A stretch of 64,000 bases of DNA from Procambarus clarkii (lineage: Eukaryota > Arthropoda > Malacostraca > Decapoda > Cambaridae). Positions 42,165 through 54,544 of this stretch are shown one piece after another; the first letter of the stretch is position 1; each line of letters starts with the position of its first letter. The position numbers were made by a program, and so were the translations under genes. Location of the stretch: positions 20,390,163 to 20,454,162 of the forward strand of contig NC_091193.1 in NCBI RefSeq assembly GCF_040958095.1. The letters are read 5' to 3'. The notes beneath the pieces were generated by a model, which worked only from the letters and a program-made list of their open reading frames with translations, did no database searches and had not been told where the DNA came from.

Positions 42165-42485
42165 TTGATACCTGGTTGATGGGGTTCTGGGAGTTCTTCT
42201 ACTCCCCAAGCCCAGCCCGAGGCCAGGCTTGACTTGTGAGAGTTTGGTCCACCAGGCTGTTGCTTGGAGCGGCCCGCAGGCCCACATACCCACCACAGCC
42301 CGGTTGGTCCGGCACTCCTTGGAGGAATAGATCTAGTTTCCTTTTGAAGATGTCCACGGTTGTTCCGGCAATATGTCTTATGCTCGCTGGGAGGACGTTG
42401 AACAACCGCGGACTCTGATGTTTATACAGTGTTCTCTGATTGTGCCTATGGCACCTCTGCTCTTCACTGGTGTTGAATGTTAGAC
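42165..42485 (-). mobile_element. LINE C-terminal fragment, second family
   Basis: The minus strand encodes SPRLFNVLPASIRHIAGTT, VDIFKRKLDLFLQGVPDQPG, the usual C-terminal block after the RT domain of CR1/RTE-like LINEs. Its 3' end continues as GTCAAGCCTGGCCTCGGGCT. A GGGCT hairpin repeat is inserted at 42505-42600. Confidence 0.75.
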
Positions 42486-42769
42486 CACCGGAGGCGGGAA
42501 GATTGTTGTTGTTATCGATTAAGCTACTCGGAACAAGTTCCAAGTAGCACGGGCTATGGTGAGCCCGTAGTGGACTTACCTGGCACAGGAGCGGTGGCGG
42601 GAAGAGCACGTACGCGTTGTTATACTTTATGAAACGGGTCGACAAGGGCATTTGTGGTGGGAGGCCTCCGACGAGAATTAACACCCATTGTCAGTTGCAG
42701 CCCTTGGAACCGCATTTGTGGAGTGTTATGGAGGTCAGGCATTACTGTCTAGTACCCATTATATATTAC

Positions 42770-43300
42770 TAGGAGGGGTACCCGGGGGGAGCCCGGTGGG
42801 CTTCCCCATGACCCCCCTCCCCCTCCAATAGTCGCCCCCCATTTTTCTCCACTCACCCCCCCCCCCCCCCTCCATCCCTTAGTCCTTCCTGCCCATCCTC
42901 TCATCCTCCCTCCACACCCCATCTCCCCTTCCCTTCGACCTCCCTCCCTCATTCCCACTCCTTCCCCTTCCCACATTCCCTCCTCCCTTAACCCCTCTTC
43001 CCTTTCATAAAAAATATTAAGGAGCAATAAAAGTACTGTATGGATTTAAGGATTTTTTTATGTTGACGAAAAACTCTTCGGTCATATCCATCAATATTTC
43101 ACACTTGATCAGAAATGAACCCGTGGGAATCGGATGAGGGGTGTGAATAATTACTAATAGTTCTTAAATTATTTAACTTAGGCCTACCTCGACCAGCCTA
43201 TGTCCGTCCTGCGCCCAAGACCATTTCCCCTATAAGTTTGAGTAAGGCTCGCCTCAAGCGTGTGGCCTCCAACTTTGGACAAAAAAGTGACAGGTATTCT
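42770..43300. repeat. Pyrimidine-rich interspersed repeat
   Basis: Strong C/T skew at 42800-42970, including a (C)17 tract, then AACTTAGGCCTACCTCGACC and GTGTGGCCTCCAACTTTGG. ORFs inside are compositional. Confidence 0.6.
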
Positions 43301-43719
43301 CTTATAGGTATTGATATATTTTATCTACATGAGAGATTAGAAAGCAAATTTTTTATTTTAATAATCATGATATGGCTTTTTTATTTGAGGTAAACTAGAT
43401 ATGGTTTTTTTATTTGAGGTAAACTAACTCAGTAAATTAACAACACTTAAATATGCCTATTATTCCATAACTCTGCTTAAAGCAGGTAAAATTAAGCCTC
43501 TATTAAATAGCAGTTAATGATATCAATATAATTTACTTATCTCATTAATTTGTTTTGCAAGATGAATATAAGAACAAATATCTTCCTACTTGGCAAAATA
43601 GACCTTGGCCACTTAGCGGCTATCAAACAGAAGAGAAGATTGACCAGAATGCATCTTCCGTGCTTTCCAGGAAACATTCGACAATGTCAACTGCAAATTA
43701 ATCACCCCAAAATAAGTGA

Positions 43720-43817
43720 CAAGTTCAAGTTCAAGTTCAAGTATGTTTATTGAGATAAGCAATAAATACATCTCAAAGGGAGAGAGTAGCTTAGGCTATT
43801 TCTACCCCCCCCCCCCC
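43720..43817. repeat. Retroelement-tail repeat, (TTCAAG)n end
   Basis: AAGTTCAAGTTCAAGTATG, TTTATTGAGATAAGC, then TCTCAAAGGGAGAGAGTAGC, ending in a C tract. Confidence 0.65.
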
Positions 43818-44098
43818 GGAAATAAGTGACTACTAGAGATTAATCCCAACTCATAAATGATTCCTGGAGATTAATCCTGTCAAACAAATTATTACCGGGA
43901 TATTAGTCCCAACAAATAAAGGGCTACTGCAAATTAAATCTGACAAATGTAAAATACTGGGAATGGTGTGGGCGGAAGAAGGAGCAATATCGTTATAAAG
44001 GATGGTAGCTACATGACTCAGAAAAAATATGATGACCTTAGAGTGGAACTCACGCCGGAAGGGCGCATAAAAAACTGCCATCAGCGAACACAAAACTG

Positions 44099-44229
<131 letters not shown>

Positions 44230-44310
44230 GTATCACGAAAATAAACACGTGATTAAAAATGTGACAGTATCAGACCACGGAGGAAAATTGAAACAGGAAT
44301 TTCCTTAAAA

Positions 44311-44314
<4 letters not shown>

Positions 44315-44402
<88 letters not shown>
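44315..44402. repeat. Perfect (CT)n-(AG)n palindrome with no loop
   Basis: About 44 bases of CT run meet about 44 bases of AG at CTAG, forming an exact palindrome. Confidence 0.95.
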
Positions 44403-44407
<5 letters not shown>

Positions 44408-44419
44408 GATAGATAGATA

Positions 44420-44670
44420 TATAGATAGATAAATATGTTTCATTGAATATGACTGCATATTGCGTGTTGATTAGTTTCCTGTTTAAGACTTCTATCCCAC
44501 TAACTAATGCTCTTGTATCTTGGTTTAATGGGAAGAGGATATCTCCGAATGTGATATTTGTTTAAGGTTGGCTAAATTAACAAAAACTAACTATAATGTA
44601 TTATTCTTAATATAAATTACACAATGTTTTTAACCTACATGGTTCATTCTCAAGTGAGGAATGACAAAAC
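44420..44670 (-). mobile_element. Penelope-like fragment, diverged
   Basis: On the minus strand it aligns with the N-terminal coding part and leader of the copy at 26398-27000 (GTTTCATTGAATATGACTGC; ATGGTTCATTCTCAAGTG). Confidence 0.65.
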
Positions 44671-45417
44671 TCTTGTTAAAAACAAGAGACAAATACAAAA
44701 GCAGTGTTCGAAGCACAAACAAGTAATCAATTAAAATATTATACACAGCCTATGTTGAATGTTGTTGTTGTTGTTTAAGATTCGCTACCTGGAACAAAAA
44801 GTTCCAAGTAGCACGGGCTATGGTGAACCCGTAGCGCCTATGTTGGAGTCGGACTAGTATAGTCCGATAAGTGACGCCGGTTTGAAATCTACTCCTTACA
44901 ACACTTACCAAATGTATACCTTCTTTGATCTTTTAAAAATACTGATATCTGAGATAAGCAGCTACAACTTCGAGATTATGGTTAATAAGCAACTGAATTT
45001 CAAATGCGTTAGACGGGAGTAGAACTAGAGGAGACATTATACAGACGTATAAGATACTAACATATTGACAAAGGGGAGAACAACAAATTATTTAAAGAGA
45101 AGCAGAACGAGAGGATCACAGCTGGAAACTGGAAACTCAGAATAAACAGATGACACCCAGAGATATACAAAAGTATACATCAATGTGAGTGTATTGGATG
45201 GATGAGATTTATAGATAGAAGACGTAGTTGAAGCGGTAACAAAACACAACTTTAAAAGTCAATACTGTATGACATAATCAACTAAAACTGTGAGCAGATT
45301 TGCACGGAATAGGCTACCTTAAACAGGAGAGGCGAGTTCAAGAGATATTTCTCACTTCCCACAACTGCTATTGGGTAAGAACTATTAGGTAAGAACACAT
45401 ATACCCACGCACATCCC

Positions 45418-45455
<38 letters not shown>

Positions 45456-46062
45456 GTAAACAATGACTGTACAACAGTCATTGTTATATAGATATAAAGA
45501 CCATTTCCGTAACAGGCCACACCTCTCCACCTTCAACCAAAATTCCCACTCGTTTGTTTAAATGACACATTGCTTAGGTTCCCCTCGCCCGCTTGTGGGA
45601 TTTAGTTTAAAACCGAGTTTTGTTTTTTTTGGCATAAAACTGCTGTATGTTAACTGTTATAATAGGAAGTTTTAATAGGAAGTCCTCAAGCGTTGTGCCT
45701 CTCAGAGTGTACGAAAAGATAGAGGGAAGAGCTGTACTCTTTCATCTTTACGTACCTCGTGCTGAATCATTATTTGATACTAGTGGCTGTGCTTTGAATT
45801 ATCTAGAATAACTAGTTCCACTGCGTACAGTATATGTTCTAACAGTTCAACCGGCCAATACAAATTAACATCATACAATGTTATTTGTATTATCCCTCAG
45901 AAACTTTAGTCCCGTCATATGATTGATTCCAAATATTCTATCTTGTATGCAAGGTATATTTAGTTCTTTCCATACATTGAGAACATTGGTAGTTATTGGA
46001 CAGCCAAGTATAATTCAGCCCATCTTCCAGTTTTGGTAGTTCTTATGGCAACGACGAGGACC

Positions 46063-46076
<14 letters not shown>

Positions 46077-46099
<23 letters not shown>

Positions 46100-46980
46100 G
46101 TTTCATTGAATATGACCGCATATTCTGTATTTATTATTTTCTGGTTTAGGGCTTCTATCCCTCTAACTATTTTCTTAGCATCAGGGCTTAATTGGAATAG
46201 GAGTTCTCCAAAACTCATTTTCGTACTTTTAAGGTGAAGAAAAGAAGTGATTTACTATAGAGTGTATTACACTTATTTGTATAATTTGCACGACGTTTCG
46301 AACCTCCATGGTTCATTCTCAAGTGAACAGATCTTACAAAACTAGTTGATTTTATACCCGCATTAGGTCAGGTGATAATACAATGAAGGTGAAAAACATG
46401 GGGGGATACATAAGGGATAAACATAGGGGCTGCAGAAGGCGTATTGGCCCATACGAGGCATCTCCTATCTAAACACAAAGATTAATCCAGTGTAATTGGC
46501 CTGTTATGTTGGACATTGTCTTCTGTGTTGGCATCGATATGTTCTTGTCTTGTCCTTACTCTCATGGTGGGTAGAGTAAATAGTTCCGTGATTTGGGTGT
46601 TCATGGTAGGTCGCTCTATTCTTATGTGAATTGCCTCAAGAATTTGTAATCTTCTTGAATCTTGGGTTTTGTCTATTATGCAAGTATTCTTGTTCAACAT
46701 TTCTCTTGTTAGAGTAATGTCATGGGCTTGTCTCATGTGATTCCTAGGGGCACCAGATTGAAGATGGCATGTCAAACGCCTCGTCAGCTTGGTCGACGTC
46801 ATACCTATGTACTTACATTGAAGGTTACATCCTTCGTGGGGGCAAGTGTACATGCATACAACGCTTGACTGCTGTAGAGGGTTCTCCGTCGGCTTCGGGC
46901 TGTTTTTGATAAGGAGTTCGGAAGTCTTCTTGGTAGAAGAGTGTAATACACTCTATAGTAAATCACTTCTTTTCTTCACC
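46077..46980 (-). mobile_element. Penelope-like element with leader and GIY-YIG endonuclease end
   Basis: The minus strand has an N-terminal coding fragment (46100-46218, [17 protein letters not shown]) and leader (46219-46340). It also has a separate open frame (46482-46853) encoding CPHEGCNLQCKYIGMTSTKL with HLQSGAPRNHMRQAHD. This matches the GIY-YIG endonuclease of Penelope-like retroelements, including the YIG and downstream Arg/His region. The RT core is missing, so this is a rearranged remnant. Confidence 0.8.
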
Positions 46981-46994
46981 TTAAAAGTACGAAA

Positions 46995-47145
46995 ATGAGT
47001 TTTGGAGAACTCCTATTCCAATTAAGCCCTGATGCTAAGAAAATAGTTAGAGGGATAGAAGCCCTAAACCAGAAAATAATAAATACAGAATATGCGGTCA
47101 TATTCAATGAAACATGTTTGAAAGAAAACCTGCTGCCAGTATACA

Positions 47146-47150
<5 letters not shown>
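46995..47150 (+). mobile_element. Penelope-like 5' coding fragment, inverted neighbour
   Basis: Encodes [17 protein letters not shown] through [13 protein letters not shown], then breaks directly into (AT)n (47150-47215). Together with 46077-46980 it forms a divergent head-to-head pair sharing the leader TTTACTATAGAGTGTATTAC. Confidence 0.8.
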
Positions 47151-47220
<70 letters not shown>

Positions 47221-47269
47221 TATATATATACGTCGGTATATATATATACATATATATACCGACGTACAA

Positions 47270-47460
47270 CGAAATCAGAAAGTAGAAATCGTCACTATTG
47301 AGTTGGACAAACCGGAAAACTATTTTTACTTGTGTTGCAAAGACTAAACTAACCTTCCTAGGCCTAATACACGATATCTGAGGCCTAATATAGTACATGT
47401 GTGCTATACTAGGCCTAGGAATATTAAAGTTTGCTTTTTAGGTTCATTTTTTATAAAAGA
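47270..47460. repeat. Copy of the MITE-like element of 23514-23779
   Basis: Contains CCTAGGCCTAATA, ACTAGGCCTAGGAATATTAA and GTTGGACAAACCGGAAAAC, matching the inverted interior of that element. It has its own internal palindrome. Confidence 0.6.
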
Positions 47461-47950
47461 ATTCCTTACGAGTCAGTATACTTCTATCTAAAAGCTAAGT
47501 ATGTACGAATTCGTGACTATTGACAATCGACAAAATGGGTACCATCTAAACAGGAGGATGGGTTCCATAATTCTGAGGGCTTCATTTTGCATTTTTTCCA
47601 GTCTATCACTGAGAGTTTACTTTAGTCCTGGACTATGTTCCAGACTAAAGCATACTTGCTAGTTGGTCAGTACGTTAACAGGCCTAAAACCCAACACCGA
47701 CGTAAGAGAAGGACCTTGAGGGGGAACTGGGAATTGAATGCGCCGCGCGCAATGATATAGTCCCGCGCAATTGATCGTTAATTATCATATCAATATTTGC
47801 GGGGACGTTACGGGACCTCTAACAGAGCGCAGAGGACTGTGCACATTTTAAGTTAATCATATTTCAATGATACGTGGAACAGACAGGCCTGACCTTAGCC
47901 ACGTGGGTTTTGTTTATGTCAGCGTAGACCTCGCCCTTTGTACGGGTCTG

Positions 47951-48096
47951 TGTATATAGAGCGGTGAGACAAGGGAGATGTGTCAGTTAGACGGGGAAGC
48001 TTACACTAAGCACAGGTTGTAGCTGCGCTCAACAGCATACCTATTGTAGTCAATACAACTCCTGCTCTACAACTGTCTTCAACAAAATCTATCAAG
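47951..48096 (+). promoter_or_regulatory. Gene 5 core promoter and non-coding first exon
   Basis: TATATAGAG (47953) lies about 32 bp upstream of TCAGT (47983-47987). The exon ends ATCAAG|GTAAAT at 48096, and the acceptor TTGTTGCAG (49199) lies 3 bases before the gene 5 ATG. It is less similar to genes 1-3 (no TGAGGAYG), but the layout of TATA, TCAGT, short 5' exon and ATG-adjacent acceptor is the same. Confidence 0.65.
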
Positions 48097-48225
48097 GTAA
48101 ATTTACATGTACAATGCACTAAACACTCAGTTTCTTATTGTTTGACCAACATATTTATTTTATGTTATTCTCCAGGTTACTCTTGAATCCAGTAAATAGT
48201 TAACGTTGAGAGGTCTTATCTAGGT

Positions 48226-48472
48226 GTCCCCAGGATATCTTGAGATGATTTCGGGACTTAGTGTCCCCTCGACCCGGTCCTCGACCAGGCCTCCACCCCT
48301 AGAAAGCAGCCCGTAGCAGCTGTCTAACTCCAGGTATTTACTGCTAGGTAGCATGGGTATCAGGGTGAAAGAAACATTTTGCCCATTTGTCTCTGCCTCC
48401 ACCGGGGATTGAACCCGGATCCTCAGGACTACGAATCCGAAACGCTGTCCACCCAGCTGTCAGGTGCCCTTG
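48226..48472 (-). mobile_element. tRNA-derived SINE in gene 5 intron 1
   Basis: An inverted full-length copy: tail CCTCGACCCGGTCCTCGACC, body GTATCAGGGTGAAAGAAAC and a head with the inverted B box GGGATTGAACCCGG. Confidence 0.8.
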
Positions 48473-48591
48473 TGTACAAGCTACAGTGCTACGGACAAAC
48501 TATAGTAAATGTGGATTTTATACACAGAAATCCTCGCCACGGCCCTTGTGGATTTTAGGGTTCGTATTTCAGATTAGCTTATTTATTATGC

Positions 48592-48775
48592 ACCACATAC
48601 CCATCCTGTAGGCGGTGGTGGACCTCATACCCATCCCGTGGGCGGTGGTGAACCCCATACCCATCCCATGGGCGGTGGTGGATCCCATACCCACCCCGTG
48701 ACCAGTGGTGGAACCCATACCCATCCCGTGGGCGGTGGTGGATCTCATACCCATCCTGTAGGCGGTAGTGGTATG
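48592..48775. repeat. 30-bp tandem repeat, about 6 copies, reading His-Thr-His-Pro-Val-Gly-rich
   Basis: Unit near CATACCCATCCCGTGGGCGG + TGGTGGATCC. In the + strand frame it reads HTHPVGGGGS repeatedly, without stops. A splice-acceptor-like TTCGTATTTCAG lies just upstream, but TAG follows in that frame at once. A GTATGT donor-like word follows the array. Confidence 0.8.
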
Positions 48776-49202
48776 TGGTCCCACTCACATACTATTAATT
48801 TTTCTTTATAAAATGCAGTCTTATTTCATTATACTCAAAATCTTAATGTATCAGTATGCCATGTTTTCTGATCGACACAGGAGAAAGGGTTGGTACTTAG
48901 TATCAACTTGAGAATACTGTAATATAAAAATTAAAATAGAATTAATGCCTTGATGGAAGCTGACGCTGTATTGACTGAGTTGGAAGGTATATAAGAGGAA
49001 GAATTCTGCGCTGCTTTTCACGAATATACCAGTTATTTTCAGGAGTAACCGACTTTTTTTAAGATTTAGTTTTTTCCACTACATAAAGCCTGTAGGGAAT
49101 ACATTATGCCAATTATATATTCGCTCCAAACTCTCATTAACCTAATGAGAGTTTGTGCTACTCTCATTTCAAATTCATTTTGCATTTTACTTGTTGCAGA
49201 CA

Positions 49203-49824
49203 ATGGCCAACGTGAGGCTTCTCCTATGTGTCTCCTATGTGTTAGGAGTCAGTCTTGGATCCCCCGCCATCTCCCCGGAAACTGTCGATAACTCTACTGC
49301 AAAGATAAACACCATTCTGAACACCTCGCAAACAGAAAGAACTTTGCTCACTTCGGAAGCTTCGGCCGATGCTCAGAACTCAACTGTGCCTGAGCCTGAG
49401 GACAGATTGGAGGACGGGTTGCCGAGCAAGTCGGCTTTACCCGACGATATAGAAGAGAATGGAACAGATCGCACATTGAGCTCGGGAGGTAACGGGTTTG
49501 GTAGATATGGATCTGCAGGAGGCCTCCAGGATGTGCCTAACGACCTCTTCCCGGGACCTTTAAGCCCTCAGGAACCCTTAGGGCCACCGGGTCACGTCGG
49601 CCCGCCAGAGCTTCTTGGTTCTTCGGGTCTTCTGGGCCCCGTAGATTATCAGAATCCACTGAACTCTCCAAGTCTTTTAGGTCCACCAAAGCCCTTGGGA
49701 CTTCTGGAATCTCCAGTTCCGACCCAGAAAACCTTTATACCCGGCCAAGGCTATTCCAAGTACAATACGGGGTGTAAACACTACTGCCCTGGCTTTACTC
49801 CTGGATCCTTCTACTGCTGCAACC
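49203..49824 (+). CDS. Gene 5 coding exon 1 (signal, arm, 4-Cys region)
   Basis: Ends CTGCAACC|GTGAGT in phase 1 after the CKHYCPGFTPGSFYCC block. Confidence 0.87.
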
Positions 49825-51729
49825 GTGAGTAGAATTTATCACTTATCTTTATATTTATCGACTTTGCATTCCACATCTTTCATGATATTTTCATTCCTCA
49901 CTATTTATTATCCAAATTCAACAGTTGCATCGCTGATTGCCCCTTTCTACTGTTATATTTTTCAGATAGTCCCTACAATTTTACCATCACTGCTCACTAT
50001 ATTTAAGAAATATTACATGTTAACTCCATTCATCTTTCTCTGCTGCATTCAACATTTCTACACCTCAACCTGTAGCTTTCCCAATATGCAAAATGCATAG
50101 TAAATGTGCAGTGGTCACAAAGATAGTTGAAGGTTTGTTCAGGAGTGTGAGATAGTTTGATAAATGTGTGTTAGGTATTGATGGTGGAAAGAGAAGGAAA
50201 ATCATTCTGCCCTAAACTGTGTGAAATTGTGTTTATGGAGAAGTGCTGAAAGTTGTTAATGAATTTCACTGGGGTATGTGATGCCTTTTGATAATTATAT
50301 TACATTATCTGAGTTGTGGGATGAACGAAAGAGGAATTTGTAGAAGCAAAGTTGAAAATAGAATGAGTTAAGAAAGTGGCTGGTGCTGTGAAGCCTTGGT
50401 TAAGAAGAGTAAGATAGAATTATCAACAGCCCTATGTATAGGAGCACGAACACAGTGTTACATCAGTTGAGATAGACAGTCTGAGGTGTGTATGTACTCA
50501 CCTAGTTGTACTCACCTAGTTGTGTCTGCAGGATCGAGCATTGACTCTTGGATCCCACCTTTCGAGCATCGGTTGTTTACAGCAATGACTCCTGTCCCAT
50601 TTCCCTATCATACCTGGTTTTAAAATTATGAATAGTATTTGCTTCCACAACCTGTTCCTGAAGTATGTGTGTGTGTGTGTGTATGTGGTTTTAGAATCGA
50701 TAGAATAAATACAACCAATATTATAAGAGTCTGCAAATTGTAAGTTTAAAAGGTGTCTAAATGGTTTGGTCATGTTAAACAAATGAATGATGATAGAAAG
50801 GCGAAATAATCTTTAAGTTCAGATGCAAGGAAAGTCAAGAACAGAAGCCAAAAATTAGTTTGTGTAGAATTGTAGTTTAAGTGCAAACAATTAAGGTGAA
50901 GTGGACTAGAAAAAATCTAAGTGGAAGCAGTGTACTAAGAGGAAAAGGAAACATTTTTGCAAATGACGACTTATGAGGAGCATTTGTTGAGGATAATTTG
51001 GAAGTGTGTGGTACTCCTGGTTATCGTGTGTATCATAAATAACGAGGTTTGGCGAATACCGGGAATCTTTTTTTATATAAATATATTTAACAATATTGTC
51101 TTGTATTACCCATGCATCATGTCCAAGCAAATACATCCCTATCTCATGTAAGTATGATTGAAGGGTAATGATGATGGTGATCTCCACAATTGCAAGTCTC
51201 CCTCTGCATATGTCTCAACACGTTCATAAATATGACATAATTACTGTATATACTTTCTGTAGAGATGTTGTTCAAGATACTCAAGCACGACTGCCCCAAT
51301 GCCCCTTTCTCAATTGATAAAATATTTCTAAAATGAATAAACATATCTTGGCATATTTTGATACACAACACAAACTACTGTACCACTTGCATGAAGTCAT
51401 TGAACTATTGATCCTGCAACTGTCATGTGGTTAATCAAATATTTGAGGCTCTTAACTGTATGGAATATTGTCAGTTAAGGTGTATACCACAAGATAGACA
51501 TTCATTATTTCTCTATTTGCTAGGAAGTAAAATTATTATTATTCCTACAGAAGCCCCCTCATTAGGACGACCGGTCTGTCCACCACTGAGAGAGTCGTGT
51601 CCTGATACTTTTCGTCACAGTTCTGTACGATTCTGCATAGAGGACAGAGGATGCCAAGCCGACGAGAAGTGTTGTCTGGATGTTTGCATCCAGCGCCATG
51701 TCTGTAAATCTGCAGACTGGCTGAGGTGA
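49203..51729 (+). CDS. Gene 5: crustin with long Ser/Thr-acidic and Pro/Leu-rich arm (spliced, 266 aa)
   Basis: Coding exons 49203-49824 and 51551-51729 join in phase 1. The signal peptide is residues 1-19 (MANVRLLLCVSYVLGVSLG). Residues 20-105 are Ser/Thr- and acid-rich with several N-glycosylation sequons (NST, NTS, NST). Residues about 112-180 carry Pro/Leu/Gly repeats (LGPPGHVGPP, LLGPPKPLGLL). The Cys-rich block is C191-x3-C195-x9-C205-C206. The WAP cysteines are 217, 224, 236, 242, 248, 249, 253 and 259. Only 10 residues separate CC from the WAP, against 16-17 in gene 4. Signal, arm and Cys block share one exon, so the phase-2 intron of genes 1-4 is absent. It resembles the Ser/Leu-rich crustins sometimes called type VII, but the arm is long. 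The ATG was chosen because it follows the acceptor and begins a clean signal; an in-frame upstream Met lies in the intron. Confidence 0.87.
50493..50665 (-). mobile_element. LINE 3'-end fragment, diverged
   Basis: GTACTCACCTAGTTGTACTC is the inverted 3' end of the LINE family. GCTTCCACAACCTGTTCCTG recalls its end-of-ORF region. It lies in gene 5's last intron. The rest of 49825-51550 contains nothing I recognise. Confidence 0.55.
51551..51729 (+). CDS. Gene 5 coding exon 2 (WAP domain)
   Basis: Acceptor ATTCCTACAG, phase 1. Encodes RPVCPPLRESC, RFCIEDRGC, EKCCLDVC, RHVC and stop; eight canonical WAP cysteines. Confidence 0.9.
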
Positions 51730-51861
51730 ATCCAGTAGTTCTCCCTAACCAACACAACACAACTAATCATTAGGTCTTAGATAATTAGGGGATAATTATA
51801 ATTATCCACCTACCTTCTCTTATATATATATATACTGTATTATGTATTATATGTATTATGA

Positions 51862-51867
51862 AATAAA
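51862..51867 (+). terminator. Gene 5 polyadenylation signal
   Basis: AATAAA 133 bp after the stop, after an AT-rich 3' UTR. Confidence 0.6.
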
Positions 51868-51899
51868 ACCAAGACCATATTTGCTGCCATTTTCATAAA

Positions 51900-54540
51900 A
51901 CCGTGCCAAAAAAAAGCACTAGTGATTCCCTGATATATATATTTTATATTTTTATACATGCTCGCATGAGAAAAAAGTATACTGTACTATTGGAAAGAGA
52001 TAAGAAAAATATCTAGCAGGAATTTATTTCACTCCATACATGGACAGAATAAAATGCATATTAATGATTTTAATTCTTACATAGTTCAACCATTGTACAG
52101 AGTCCCAGCCCATAAATGAACTATCAGATTCCATAAATGAAGATTTTTCTATTTCAATCCTCCATTCCTTATCATCATGCCATTTACTTTCTAGAAATAT
52201 GAAATTTAACATTTTTAGAATATGATTTTCATAAAAATGTAGAGAATAATTTGTATATCCTGAATGAAACAGCATGTTTCAAAAATAAAATAGGATTACT
52301 GTACATGTGAAATACGAAATGCACAGATGTGATATTATTGTACTAAGCATAAGCATACAGTATTATAATGGCGTGTTATCCCCAAAAATGGTATACCATA
52401 CCATTATGGGGCAAAGCCCCACATTAATTAAACAATATACAATACTGTGCAGCACAGCATAAGCAATACCATACAGTATTCCACACTGAAGTGAAGATAA
52501 GCACCATGCATCATGCCATTAATAACTTGAGAGAACTTTGCCGAGGATGAAAAGTCAAATTCCTTATGATTAAATGGATTCCAACTGACATTTTTGACAA
52601 TTGACAATACACAATTGACAATAGTGGGCTCAAGTCTAATTGGTGTTTGATAAGTTGATGTTTTAAATGTTTTGATAATTAAAATAACACCTACTCTAAA
52701 AGTAGATACTGAATATAACGATATCTTGTAGGTGGACAAGATACTTTGGAAAGTTTAATACTGAATAAAAAAGCCAGATTATACATTACAATACTGTAAT
52801 AACAAAATGTAAGAATATAAAGTACAGTATAGTACTGTACTGTATAGTGCTCAGTACTCATATTAGCATGATCCATAATAGGTCCCAGAATGGAACTCTG
52901 ACTGACTTGTTCTCACACTTGAGTCGATGTGGAAACTTATTAAATGACTGCTAGATAGTTTTATTGGTCATATGTAAAGAAGGAACAAAACTGAAGACAA
53001 GATAAAACTTAAGAAATATATATCAAACAATGATAAGAGAAATGTCTACAGTAAATATATAGAGGAAGAATGTATGGAAAATAATAATAGAAAATTGTGA
53101 TATAATTATGCAAAGTATGAATAATAACAATAATAAATATTAATTAATAATTATAAAAAGGTGAACAATTAGAATGAAGCACTGTACACAGAGAATAACA
53201 AAGGGAGAACAGTAAATCATTAAGATGGAATGTTATTGAGATCATTAGAGAAGAATAAAGAAGTGAAATGTTAGACAAAACTTGTGAAACAGAATGTAGA
53301 TGAAGAATTATGAGATGCTAAACAAGAAATACAATAAAGACATTATCTGATATAAAATACAGTAGTCACTTAACCCCCTAAAAAGTAAGGTAATAGATGG
53401 AACAATGTGTCAGAGATATATGGATAATGAATTTAGTTTTGAACTACTACAGTACTGTACTGTATATTTTTTCCATAGCTACCAGAAAATTCCATTACTT
53501 AATTTTAAATTACCAATGAATGCAGGTAAATCTTTCTGGGTGCTGTACTCTGCCTATCTCATCAATATTAGTAACATAATTTCGAGAGCTGGCCAATGTG
53601 AAACAAAATACCATCTGAAACACTTGAAATTTATAAACTTTACACTTTTCTTTTAAAGCATGAGTACAAAGATTGATACCTATCGGCATTGTATATGAAC
53701 TTGTACTTCTGATTAATTTTTCTAATTATGAATGAAAATACTGTAATAAAAGACAAGAAGTGTGAGTGAAGTATGTTTAACTGTACAATATATGGTGTAC
53801 AGGCATGGTAGTACACTACTAAAGTAGACTGTACAATACATGGTGTGCAAGCATGCTAGAACACTACTAGACTGTACAATACATAGTGTGCAAGCATGGT
53901 AGTACAGCACGAAGATAGACTGCAATGGTCAGCACTTTGTTTAGCAAAACATCATATCACACACACAGATGCAAAACAAAAATACTATGAAACGTTTATG
54001 TATTGAAAACATACAATGTAATTTCAATACCACTTTAATATTACAATACAGTATTCTAATGAGGATATTAGATACTGCCCAAGTGAAACAAAAACAAATT
54101 TTCTGCATATTTAAAAATGGTCTACTGACAAAGCACATAATTGTTTAAGTACAGGTCTACTATAACCAGTCTATTACAGGTAAATATCAGCAATCATAAC
54201 AATGGTACTACTCTATGAATTTCTGTATACCAATTACACCATGTAACATCACAGTATGCAAATATTATTTCACAAAATTACATTTACTGAAACTTTGGAG
54301 ACCATTCAACAACAAAATATTTTATTAAGGTGTATTAGTTGCAATTTTTGCAATATAAGCTTATATAAATAATGCATTAACTATCAGAATGTTGGTTTGC
54401 TGATTAACTGTTCGTAGAATAATCAGATCTTGGATTATATCATTCAAGCATAATATAATAGTGTCATCACCATCTCTACTCTATTTCTCTTTTCATGGAG
54501 TGTGGAATTAGTAACAGATAAGAAATATATTGCAGGAAGA
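51900..54540. other. AT-rich stretch, no gene recognised
   Basis: No splice-compatible coding exon was recognised on either strand. Words around TACTGTA / ACAGTACTGTA are frequent here and onwards. A three-copy imperfect tandem repeat (GACTGTACAATACATGGTGTGC type) lies at 53780-53930. Confidence 0.5.
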
Positions 54541-54544
54541 AGAG

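Noticed and set aside
48980-49030. TATATAAG as promoter of gene 5
   Set aside because: No TCAGT-type initiator at the right distance and no donor before the acceptor at 49199. The 47951-48096 unit fits better, though a secondary promoter is possible.
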